From positions 1 through 7,598 of the forward strand of contig CAYROE010000064.1 of assembly GCA_964425855.1 (NCBI GenBank): 7,598 nt of DNA, read 5' to 3'. A program made the translations under genes and the position numbers. Of this stretch, positions 1 to 5,913 are shown in pieces (within the stretch, counting starts at the first letter, position 1; each line of letters begins with the position of its first letter). Under the pieces are notes generated by a model. It worked only from the letters and a program-made list of their open reading frames with translations, searched no databases and was not told the origin of the DNA. The DNA is from S143-63 sp964425855. Its GTDB lineage: Archaea > Thermoproteota > Thermoprotei_A > Sulfolobales > Acidilobaceae.

Positions 1-21
1 ATACCACTTGTAGGTCTAGTT

Positions 22-1341
22 TTATGGTGTAAGAAATGATATGGCTGGAAATTCCGTTATGCAGCTAGGTATATCCGCAGAGGTCGAATTATAGAGCTCG
101 GGATATACAATGTATTGTAAGAGCAGAAGTCCGTCGGCTAGCCTGGGGCTAGGCCTATTAAGCAGGTTCGTTAGAGGATACTGTATACAATAGACTCTTC
201 CTTCCTGGATTGCTGGTATGGACACATAGTCTGGGCCTAGTGTCTCGTTTAGATACGACAAGAAAGAATCAACACTGATACCAGTTAATATGATGATATC
301 TGGTGACGCAGATAACAGGTCTTCTGGACTAATGCTTGCCCATCCTGTATAGTTTGCAAAGGCGTTTACTGCTCCTATCTGCTCAAGACCCGCTGCCTGG
401 AATGTTCCGTTTCCAGCAATGAATAGTGGATTAATCCATACTATGATCCCTACTTTTAGGGATTCGACGTTTTCGGCCGCTAGCTTTAGTGTTAGGATCT
501 TGGATTCGAAATCTGCTGCTACCTGGGCGGCTTTGGCCAGGTCTCCTACTGCTTTTCCTGTTAGAAGGATTGATGTCTTTACATCATATATTGTGCTCTG
601 TGGGAGTAATATCATTGGTATTCCTCTAGACGATAGTATTTCTTTGATCTGGCTATGGGAAGGGACATTATCAAGGCCTATTACTAGATCTGGCTGTAGT
701 GATAGTATTGTTTCGATGTTGGGTGTGAAGAATCCTCCTACATCTGTTATCGTTCCGTTCTGGAGTGCTTGAGCTATTTCTGGCGGCCAGTCTGTATAGC
801 TTGTTGCTCCTACGAGTCTATCGGTTGCGTTAAGGTAGTATAGTATTTCTACTATGCTTGGAGCGAGTGCTACTATCCTCTCCGGTTTTGCCGGTATTAT
901 TACTTCGTCTCCAGAGGCATCTACTACTGTTGTAGGGTAGAGTAGGGTTTCTACTTGGGATTGTAGGCTCTGGAGTTTTTCTTGTAGAGATTGTATCTGT
1001 TCCAGCAGGCTCTCTATCTGTTGTCTCGTTGTCTCATTTGATGTGGCTAGGGTCTGGTTTAGTACTGTGAGGCTTGCCTTGATGCTGGATATCTCGTCTG
1101 CTAACTGGTACAGGTCGTCTGATGTCGGGCTATTTTCTAGTTGTTGGTTGATCGTGTTTATCTGATCTGCGAGTGTGTTTACTTGTTGGGCGAGCTGGTC
1201 TAGGTTTCCTAGTTGTTGGTTCATGTCGTTGAGTTGTTGTTGTATGTCTGAGGTTGTCTTATTTATTTGGGTTATGCTGTATAGTGAGATTGGAAGTGTT
1301 ATTAGGGCGATTATTATTGCTGCTAATGCGAGTTTATCCAT
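22..1341 (-). CDS. Membrane-anchored coiled-coil ABC substrate-binding protein (Fe/B12 type)
   Basis: This is probably the extracellular receptor of an ABC importer for iron-siderophore, cobalamin or a similar chelate. From ATG 1341 it has 439 residues. Residues 3-23 form one hydrophobic signal-anchor helix. Residues 27-135 are a Gln/Leu-rich heptad-like coiled coil with almost no Pro or Gly. Residues 138-415 are a periplasmic-binding-protein-2 domain with the family hallmarks PERIVALAPSIVEILYYL, a GATSYTDWPPE segment and the FTPNIETILSLQPDLVIG strand-helix. Many N-x-S/T sequons fit an exterior location. There is no lipobox Cys, so the helix itself probably anchors the protein. An in-frame GTG at 1356 (444 aa) has GGTG at 1363-1366 six bases upstream and is a serious alternative start. 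The gene ends 22 bases from the window edge; permease and ATPase genes may follow outside. The transported ligand cannot be read from sequence. Confidence 0.9.
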   Translation of the reverse strand: MDKLALAAIIIALITLPISLYSITQINKTTSDIQQQLNDMNQQLGNLDQLAQQVNTLADQINTINQQLENSPTSDDLYQLADEISSIKASLTVLNQTLATSNETTRQQIESLLEQIQSLQEKLQSLQSQVETLLYPTTVVDASGDEVIIPAKPERIVALAPSIVEILYYLNATDRLVGATSYTDWPPEIAQALQNGTITDVGGFFTPNIETILSLQPDLVIGLDNVPSHSQIKEILSSRGIPMILLPQSTIYDVKTSILLTGKAVGDLAKAAQVAADFESKILTLKLAAENVESLKVGIIVWINPLFIAGNGTFQAAGLEQIGAVNAFANYTGWASISPEDLLSASPDIIILTGISVDSFLSYLNETLGPDYVSIPAIQEGRVYCIQYPLTNLLNRPSPRLADGLLLLQYIVYPELYNSTSADIPSCITEFPAISFLTP

Positions 1342-1390
1342 TGTAATGCTGGACACGGTATCCACCAAGAGCTTAGAGGGACATGAACCA

Positions 1391-1398
1391 GTATAAAA
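1391..1398 (-). promoter_or_regulatory. Putative TATA box of the binding-protein gene
   Basis: The minus strand reads TTTTATAC here. A transcript starting about 26 bases downstream would begin near 1368, just before the GGTGGA motif (1361-1366) and the GTG 1356/ATG 1341 starts. It lies in the gap after the stop of the upstream hydrolase gene, so the binding protein can be transcribed on its own. A second TATA-like stretch at 1399-1409 is also possible. Confidence 0.4.
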
Positions 1399-1449
1399 CA
1401 TGTATATGTAAAACACCGAGATATAACGGCCAGGAGAGTGGGAGAGGGC

Positions 1450-2424
1450 CTAGACAGATGCAAAACAATACGAGGCTCCACACGTTTTTCGAGTAACCAA
1501 GCCTTCGACCTCCAAATAGCGTAAATGTGCTAAGGCTTCTCCCATAGCAAAGAACCTCTCTGCATATGGATACTCGTTCCAACTGGAGTACCGGACTCTC
1601 CACTTAATACGCTTGGCTATCTCGTAACCTGTAAGGCGTCCCTCCCTTCTAAGAACCTCGAGTATTTCTCCGAGCCTAGTCTTATGATGTTCTAGGAGCT
1701 CGTTTACGCGTCTGATCGGATCAGTGATGTCTTCTCTATGGCCGGGATGAATTACTTTAACGCCCAAGCTCTTAATCCTGCGTAGTGTATCGAGATAGTC
1801 TTTCAGCGGGTTATCTCTCCAGTCATGGATAGTTACATGTGGGGTTATCCTCTCCAATACAACGTCTCCACTGAACAGCTTGGATCCATCGCTTGACAAT
1901 AGCCCTATATGCCCAGGAGTATGGCCAGGTAACTCGATAACCAGGTATCTCTCCTTACCTAGTATGATCTCATCGTCTTCCTTTAGGAGGCTCCATTCAA
2001 CATCGAGAAGTTCTCTATATGTATCTGCTAGCCTCACAGCGGGATGATTCCGGTATATTGTTTCAGCTTCTTCTCTGCTCATACCATGTTCTATAAACAG
2101 GCGGATAGCTCCACGAACAAAGGATTCAACACCTTTCTCTATTACCTTATAGTCGTCTGCACCAATGAATAGCCTTGCGTTGCTTAACTTGTTTAGGAAA
2201 AGTGACATAGTACTATGGTCCACGTGGAAATGAGTGATATAGATGTTCCTTATCTTGCATGGATCAAGTCCCCCACGTTTCAGAACTGTGACAAAACTCG
2301 TTATGCTTCTACCGGAAAGGATGCCGGAGTCGACGAGATCTATCGATCCATCATCGGACTTAAACGCGTATACGTTTACTGCTCCGAGACTCTTTATTGG
2401 AAGCCATACAGGTACCTTGTACAA
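1450..2424 (-). CDS. Metallo-beta-lactamase-fold hydrolase with C-terminal winged helix (LACTB2-like)
   Basis: A cytoplasmic metallo-hydrolase of the MBL superfamily; the substrate is unknown. Counting from TTG 2424 (324 aa), HFHVDH at about 65-70 supplies three His and one Asp, PGHTPGH (166-172) the next His, FSGD (184-187) the bridging Asp and HPGH (226-229) the last His, so the dinuclear metal site looks complete. Residues about 244-313 are a helical region ending in a winged helix, the arrangement of LACTB2-type proteins, some of which are RNases; others are thioesterase- or glyoxalase-like. No in-frame ATG lies near the N-terminus. TTG 2424 gives the typical start (L)YKVPVWLPIKSLGAVNVY; TTG 2442 or 2457 would add up to 11 residues of unlikely sequence, and a stop lies upstream. 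It is divergent from marC and about 110 bases ahead of the binding-protein gene. Confidence 0.9.
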   Translation of the reverse strand: MYKVPVWLPIKSLGAVNVYAFKSDDGSIDLVDSGILSGRSITSFVTVLKRGGLDPCKIRNIYITHFHVDHSTMSLFLNKLSNARLFIGADDYKVIEKGVESFVRGAIRLFIEHGMSREEAETIYRNHPAVRLADTYRELLDVEWSLLKEDDEIILGKERYLVIELPGHTPGHIGLLSSDGSKLFSGDVVLERITPHVTIHDWRDNPLKDYLDTLRRIKSLGVKVIHPGHREDITDPIRRVNELLEHHKTRLGEILEVLRREGRLTGYEIAKRIKWRVRYSSWNEYPYAERFFAMGEALAHLRYLEVEGLVTRKTCGASYCFASV

Positions 2425-2461
2425 TATCCACGCCCGTATCAAACAGAGGCATAGCAATGGA

Positions 2462-2468
2462 CTATAAC
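2462..2468 (-). promoter_or_regulatory. Possible TATA element of the MBL hydrolase gene
   Basis: The minus strand reads GTTATAG here. A start about 26 bases downstream (near 2438) would leave a leader of roughly 14 bases before TTG 2424 and would exclude the TTG codons at 2457 and 2442. The match to the consensus is modest. Confidence 0.3.
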
Positions 2469-2532
2469 TATTAGTAGCCTAGGCGAGGAATATTCTGTGA
2501 TACCGGTATCCCACCATGTTATGATAGAGGAG

Positions 2533-2541
2533 CTTTATAAG
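2533..2541 (+). promoter_or_regulatory. TATA box of the marC gene
   Basis: CTTTATAAG preceded by a purine-rich BRE-like stretch (ATAGAGGAG). It predicts transcription starting near 2563. This would place the ATG at 2559 upstream of the transcript and supports the later start at 2604. Confidence 0.6.
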
Positions 2542-2547
2542 GACCCA

Positions 2548-2564
2548 GTGCATCGAAGATGCAC
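2548..2564. repeat. Perfect inverted repeat GTGCATC-GAA-GATGCAC at the marC promoter
   Basis: Two 7-base arms with a 3-base centre lie directly after the TATA box and reach the predicted transcription start. This is where a repressor would block RNA polymerase in an archaeal promoter. It is mostly upstream of the predicted start, so it is more likely a DNA operator than an RNA hairpin. It could still be chance. Confidence 0.5.
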
Positions 2565-2585
2565 AAGTCCAACGGGATGAAAAAT

Positions 2586-2594
2586 AGGAGGAGG
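2586..2594 (+). promoter_or_regulatory. Shine-Dalgarno that sets the marC start
   Basis: AGGAGGAGG lies nine bases before ATG 2604. No comparable motif precedes the in-frame ATGs at 2559 or 2577, so this site selects 2604. Confidence 0.65.
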
Positions 2595-2603
2595 ATTGAA
2601 AAA

Positions 2604-3185
2604 ATGATAACCGAAATAATACTACTATACGGGCAAATAGTAGCGATAATGAACCCATTTACAGCACTAAACAATTATCTAACACTAACGGAGACAATGG
2701 AGAGGGAAGAAGCATTAACGGTCCTCAAACATGCCATGTTAGTAGTACTCTTCCTAGGCCTAACATTCACAGTAGCAGGCAGACTAATACTAGAATTCTA
2801 CCATCTGAGCCTAGCCAGTCTACGGCTAGGAGGAGGAGTCCTCCTATTATACATATCGATAGACATGCTCAGCGGACAGCCAAAAACCAGAAGCGTAGAA
2901 GGAAAAGAAGTAGCGGTAGTGCCACTAGCCACACCAATGATCGTAGGACCAGGAACAATGACCCTACTAATACACCTAGGAACAACAAGCCCACTCCCAC
3001 AAGTAATAGGAGCATTCCTACTCTCACTAGCAACAATGGCACTATCACTAAGAGCAAGCCACTTATTCAAACGGGTACTAGGAAGAAACGGCATAAAAGC
3101 AATGGCAAGATTCATGGCACTAATAATTGCAAGTGTAGCGGCTGAAATGATTCATGGCGCTATAATGGAATGGCTTAATCAATAA
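2604..3185 (+). CDS. MarC/UPF0056 family integral membrane protein
   Basis: A multi-pass cytoplasmic-membrane protein of the MarC (SnatA-like) family; some members are linked to amino-acid export, but the role of most is unsettled. The 193-residue product from ATG 2604 matches the family's usual size of about 200. Family signatures are the early MNPF (residues 16-19) in helix 1, LRLGGGVLLLYISIDML (73-89), and VPLATPMIVGPGTM (106-119), the conserved half-helix motif. Hydrophobic segments lie near 3-22, 43-62, 70-86, 108-125, 132-150 and 168-187, giving about six helices. The ORF stays open to ATG 2559 (208 aa), but the added residues are polar and the TATA box and AGGAGG favour 2604. It has its own promoter, is divergent from the hydrolase, and ends in a shared terminator with the convergent gene downstream. 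Family assignment is firm; substrate is unknown. Confidence 0.9.
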   Translation: MITEIILLYGQIVAIMNPFTALNNYLTLTETMEREEALTVLKHAMLVVLFLGLTFTVAGRLILEFYHLSLASLRLGGGVLLLYISIDMLSGQPKTRSVEGKEVAVVPLATPMIVGPGTMTLLIHLGTTSPLPQVIGAFLLSLATMALSLRASHLFKRVLGRNGIKAMARFMALIIASVAAEMIHGAIMEWLNQ

Positions 3186-3228
3186 CTTTCTAGTAGTTAG
3201 AAATTATATGAGGGTAAAAAGACCAGAC

Positions 3229-3247
3229 AAAATAAATGTTTATTTTT
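3229..3247. terminator. Bidirectional T-rich terminator between convergent genes
   Basis: The plus strand carries TTTATTTTT (3239-3247) after marC. The minus strand carries TTTATTTT (3236-3229) after the secreted-protein gene. T-tracts without a strong hairpin are the usual archaeal termination signal, and this AT-rich patch serves both orientations. Confidence 0.5.
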
Positions 3248-3279
3248 AAACTATATATTAGAGATTTAGGGATTCAACG

Positions 3280-3885
3280 TTATGGTAGGGATCCTATGTT
3301 TCCAAGGTCTGCTGAGTTAGTGCTGTAGTATAGTGTTATGCTGAATGTGTCAGCGGTGTTTAGTGCTGTTCCCTCTGCTACCTGGAACTCGAATACGAAG
3401 TCGTAAGTGTTTTGGTCTACGAGGACTATGGGGCTGCTACAACCCGAAGTTGTTAGGCTTAGTGGAGATATTGCGGGATCGGCTGTGTCTAGGTCTACAT
3501 AGGTTCCTCCCGTTTTGTTGTATAGGTACAGGTTAGCTACTGTATAGTTTGTTGCTGGTAGAGTATTTGTTACACATATCTGAGCATAATAGTTTCCGTC
3601 TCCAGCTATGTTGTCTACTATGTTTAGCACATCGAAGTAGTAAGTCGGAGCATAGGTTGGGTGTAGCGTTATTGACGCTGTGTAGTTTCCGGTTATAGTT
3701 ACACTAATGGTGTTTCCTCCTAGATCAGTCCCACCTGCGTTTGTGCCACCCGCGAATGATAGGGGGGCAGCGGTGCTTGTTATTGTGGCTTCAAAGTTAT
3801 AGACTACTAGTACTCCTGCATAGCTTACCAGGGCGACAGTTAGTAGCAGGGATGCGAGTAATATGATGCTTCTCTTGGCTTTCAT
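3280..3885 (-). CDS. Secreted beta-rich surface protein, unknown family
   Basis: I do not recognise a named family. The 201-residue product starts MKAKRS, followed by a hydrophobic stretch (residues 7-28) that is either a cleaved signal peptide or an anchor. The rest is Thr/Ser/Asn/Gly/Tyr-rich, predicted beta-strand, with very few Lys or Arg, sequons at N67, N113 and N123, and two Cys (104, 149) that could pair. The layout of signal, small beta-sandwich and no enzyme motif resembles TasA/camelysin-like subunits and the proteins of archaeal threads, bundling pili and Pyrodictium cannulae; that is an architectural comparison, not shown homology. AGGTGA (3892-3897) six bases before ATG 3885 fixes the start. 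The gene stands alone with its own promoter and terminator, which suits an abundant structural protein. A binding or S-layer-associated protein is an equal alternative. Confidence 0.85.
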   Translation of the reverse strand: MKAKRSIILLASLLLTVALVSYAGVLVVYNFEATITSTAAPLSFAGGTNAGGTDLGGNTISVTITGNYTASITLHPTYAPTYYFDVLNIVDNIAGDGNYYAQICVTNTLPATNYTVANLYLYNKTGGTYVDLDTADPAISPLSLTTSGCSSPIVLVDQNTYDFVFEFQVAEGTALNTADTFSITLYYSTNSADLGNIGSLP

Positions 3886-3891
3886 ATCTCT

Positions 3892-3897
3892 TCACCT
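3892..3897 (-). promoter_or_regulatory. Strong Shine-Dalgarno of the secreted-protein gene
   Basis: AGGTGA on the minus strand, six bases from the ATG at 3885, is close to the ideal complement of archaeal 16S rRNA. It is among the best ribosome sites in the window and suggests efficient translation. Confidence 0.7.
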
Positions 3898-3969
3898 GTT
3901 TTATTATTTTCATGTAGCGATTCTTCATTAGTAATGATTTCTGGTAGGAGTTTTTATTTTTGGAAAAAT

Positions 3970-3977
3970 TATTTAAA
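3970..3977 (-). promoter_or_regulatory. TATA box of the secreted-protein gene
   Basis: TTTAAATA on the minus strand is preceded by GGGG, and is near the archaeal consensus. A start about 26 bases on (near 3947) would give an AT-rich leader of about 60 bases carrying the AGGTGA site. A second A/T element near 3951-3960 could give a shorter leader. Confidence 0.5.
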
Positions 3978-4134
3978 CCCCATCCCTGGTATCACTCCAG
4001 CACAGTTTAGAGAAGGTATCATCCTTATATCATCGATAAAATCCTATGATAACACACGGTAGATAAACCGGATACAGTTCGATAAAAACCTAGTTTCACT
4101 ACACCATTACCTTAATGATATCAGGTGCTAGGCA

Positions 4135-4185
4135 ATGGTGAAATCATCCCACAACAATAACGAGGCATACCTAGAGATCCAATGA
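4135..4185 (+). CDS. Possible 16-codon upstream ORF
   Basis: The frame encodes MVKSSHNNNEAYLEIQ and stops with TGA 19 bases before the start of the membrane-protein gene. AGGTG at 4123-4127 lies seven bases upstream of its ATG, a proper ribosome-site spacing. It may be a small leader peptide translated on the same mRNA, or a chance frame; nothing in the peptide indicates a function and no amino-acid run suggests attenuation. Confidence 0.2.
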   Translation: MVKSSHNNNEAYLEIQ

Positions 4186-4193
4186 CACAGCGT

Positions 4194-4197
4194 GGTG
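4194..4197 (+). promoter_or_regulatory. Ribosome site of the five-helix membrane protein
   Basis: GGTG lies seven bases before ATG 4205. It supports that start and implies a leadered transcript from one of the upstream TATA candidates. Confidence 0.45.
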
Positions 4198-4204
4198 TTC
4201 TACA

Positions 4205-5410
4205 ATGAACAAAAACAATTACCGCGGAAAAATACCAGTTATACTAGTCGGAGTAGCTATTGCATTTAACGTTCTTAACATATATCTGTACAAAGGAATA
4301 ATCACCAACGGACTTCTCTCCATAAAGGTATCCGTACTAGATACTGTACTAAGTATCCTGGGAAATAAGCAAACGTTAGAATCAGCTTATCTCATAAAAC
4401 TCCTCTACGAATCACTCATACTAATGGAAATAGGGCTATTTATTATAGTACTCGTACAGGAATGGTTGAAAACCGCCAAGTTTTCAAAATTCGTAGTTAC
4501 CTACATTATAATGGATCTGACCGCGTTACAGGTAGGCTTAACCTACAGGGTAAACTCCCTGTACCAGGGCTTTGTGGATAGTTTCTCAGATATTAGACTG
4601 GGAGGAGCACAAGCATTTCTACCTACATTAAGCCATACTACCACTATTATTCTCCTACTCACACCATTATTACTCCTAATGCTAGCCTATGCTCTATATG
4701 GATATGAATGGGTCGTTTTCGCCGAGGAAAGAGAAAAAGAAGAAGAAAGCGATTATGAAATCTACATATACGCAGTCATCATCATAGGATTAATCATGTT
4801 CATCCCATTCTCCCAAATAATAATACAGATTCCAAATGTGAACTATCCAGGCTACACGCTTAGGAATACCGGAGACTCCATCATTATATCAAAACAAATA
4901 TTGGGAGCCAATCTAACACAACTCAATGTATGTTCAGACAATCTCTACGGGATAAACCAAACAAGTCTACAAGAGTATTACATTATTAGACCAAGCCAGA
5001 AAACAATAGAGATCGCCCAACTATATGGAAAACCACTCGTCGTCAACGTTACTATAACAGGGAAGCTCATTTACAACGATTCGTACAGTGGAATATTCGT
5101 CTATAAGACAATGCTAAAAGTCCCGACGCCAAAACCGGTGCTCAGCGTCACTTTTAATAATAACACTCTGATGATGAAAACAGAGAACTATCCATGTCAC
5201 GGCGTAAAAAAGGTTGAGATAACACCCTATCTTGATCCAGAGACTCCACTCAACAAAACAGTATACTATACTGCATGCCCCAATCTATTATACAGGACAA
5301 ATTCAACTATTGTAGCATTGAATATAACTTATCAGTACCTAGGAGATCTATTATCATTTAGCTTCTATATCGAAGAAGGATCAAGTAAAACAATAGAGGT
5401 ACAACCCTAA
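4205..5410 (+). CDS. Five-helix membrane protein with extracellular beta-rich domain, unknown
   Basis: I do not recognise this 401-residue protein. Hydrophobic helices lie at about 9-29, 62-87, 97-116, 145-166 and 186-208. The loop before the last helix is very acidic (EEREKEEESD, 174-183). Residues 209-401 have no membrane segment and look beta-rich, with eight N-x-S/T sequons (N236, N251, N281, N291, N319, N350, N366, N373) and three Cys (243, 331, 358). An odd number of helices with a basic N-terminus inside puts this domain outside the cell, consistent with the sequons. The start is supported by GGTG seven bases upstream. It is divergent from the secreted beta-rich protein, a plausible but unproven partner, and convergent with an orphan ORF. 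No catalytic or transporter motif is visible. It could be a surface assembly, anchoring or sensory protein; function is open. Confidence 0.85.
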   Translation: MNKNNYRGKIPVILVGVAIAFNVLNIYLYKGIITNGLLSIKVSVLDTVLSILGNKQTLESAYLIKLLYESLILMEIGLFIIVLVQEWLKTAKFSKFVVTYIIMDLTALQVGLTYRVNSLYQGFVDSFSDIRLGGAQAFLPTLSHTTTIILLLTPLLLLMLAYALYGYEWVVFAEEREKEEESDYEIYIYAVIIIGLIMFIPFSQIIIQIPNVNYPGYTLRNTGDSIIISKQILGANLTQLNVCSDNLYGINQTSLQEYYIIRPSQKTIEIAQLYGKPLVVNVTITGKLIYNDSYSGIFVYKTMLKVPTPKPVLSVTFNNNTLMMKTENYPCHGVKKVEITPYLDPETPLNKTVYYTACPNLLYRTNSTIVALNITYQYLGDLLSFSFYIEEGSSKTIEVQP

Positions 5411-5414
5411 TAGA

Positions 5415-5433
5415 ATCTACAGGAACTGTAGAT
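5415..5433. terminator. Perfect hairpin ATCTACAG-GAA-CTGTAGAT between convergent stops
   Basis: Eight-base arms and a 3-base loop fill almost all of the 24-base gap between the stop of the membrane protein (5408-5410) and the stop of the opposing ORF (5435-5437). Its place suggests a bidirectional 3'-end element. There is no T-tract after it, so it is not a standard archaeal terminator; 3'-end protection or processing is possible. Confidence 0.45.
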
Positions 5434-5434
5434 C

Positions 5435-5788
5435 CTATACCGGTAGTCTGATATATAGGTTTCCGCTCCGTGACATCCTAATATATGTGAATCCAGTAGT
5501 TCTCCTTATTCTAATCTCTGGGAATAGAGTAAATATGAGTAGACAGGGATAACCTAATGCGTAGCCAAGATCTACAATTAGGAGTCCATTGTGGTATCGG
5601 TAAGGAACTGTTAATCCGCCTCCTCGCTGAAAATATGTTTTTATCCCACAGTGGTCTTTTGGGAGGACTAAGTCTATGTGGGGATATTTGATTCCCCGGC
5701 ATGAAGGCGGATGATAGTATGCTTCCAGTCTTATAGGTAGGGATTCCTTTACATAGGCTATAATTTTTTCTTTTTTACATTTACCCAT
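5435..5788 (-). CDS. Hypothetical protein, 117 aa, no recognised family
   Basis: The product begins MGKCKKEKIIAYVKESLP and continues as a basic, Tyr/Ile/Arg-rich, probably beta-rich soluble chain with Cys at 4, 30, 47 and 82 and a GYALGYPCLLIF hydrophobic segment near 75-86. That segment is too short and isolated to be a clear membrane helix. Codon choice (ATA, AGA, CTA) fits neighbouring real genes, and it fills an otherwise empty gap while abutting a 3' hairpin, so I judge it a real gene of moderate certainty. ATG 5788 is chosen; GGGGT lies about ten bases upstream. TTG 5794 would add two residues. It diverges from the channel gene across a 125-base region containing a perfect inverted repeat, so the two could share control. 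No function is proposed. Confidence 0.6.
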   Translation of the reverse strand: MGKCKKEKIIAYVKESLPIRLEAYYHPPSCRGIKYPHIDLVLPKDHCGIKTYFQRGGGLTVPYRYHNGLLIVDLGYALGYPCLLIFTLFPEIRIRRTTGFTYIRMSRSGNLYIRLPV

Positions 5789-5860
5789 TTTCAACGGACC
5801 CCTGAACGTATTCCCCGCTTAGTGTTATGGTGTTCCCGGGGTAATACCTTGCCTTCCACT

Positions 5861-5889
5861 ATACTCTATATTAGGATACTATAGAGTAT
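5861..5889. repeat. Perfect 10-bp inverted repeat in a divergent promoter
   Basis: ATACTCTATA, nine spacer bases, then TATAGAGTAT. Each arm includes a TATA-like core: CTATAGAG points to the channel gene on the plus strand (a start near 5910), and TAATATAG on the minus strand (5865-5872) points to the orphan ORF (a start near 5841). It may be simply paired TATA boxes, or an operator for a dimeric regulator that controls both genes together. Confidence 0.55.
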
Positions 5890-5913
5890 TTGTTGGGGTA
5901 GCCTGGGTTGGAG

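Larger units (their letters stand above)
3886..4204. other. 319-bp divergent intergenic region
   Basis: It separates the secreted-protein gene (minus) from the five-helix membrane protein (plus). The left third holds the leader and promoter of the former. The rest holds weak plus-strand TATA candidates, CTTATATC (4024-4031) and GATAAAAAC (4081-4089), and a 16-codon reading frame at 4135-4185. No tRNA fold, repeat array or longer coding frame is visible. A small RNA cannot be excluded by eye. Confidence 0.6.

Noticed and set aside
419..772. Plus-strand open frame of 117 codons inside the binding-protein gene
   Set aside because: It is antisense to a clear binding-protein domain, has no ribosome site, and its Ser-rich translation lacks recognisable motifs.
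2215..2467. Two plus-strand frames over the 5' part of the MBL hydrolase gene
   Set aside because: They are antisense to the HxHxDH-containing region, have no family features and no promoter.
2559..2603. A longer MarC starting at ATG 2559 or 2577
   Set aside because: The TATA box predicts transcription from about 2563, and only ATG 2604 has an AGGAGG motif at proper spacing and begins at the first membrane helix.
2798..3115. Minus-strand frames of 62 and 105 codons within marC, one very Leu/Val-rich
   Set aside because: The apparent hydrophobic protein is an artefact of A-rich, CTA-rich codon use on the opposite strand; marC is well supported by family motifs.
4000..4200. A structured non-coding RNA or tRNA in the long divergent gap
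   Set aside because: I could not fold a cloverleaf or find a box C/D pair with flanking signals; only weak promoter elements and one short frame are visible.
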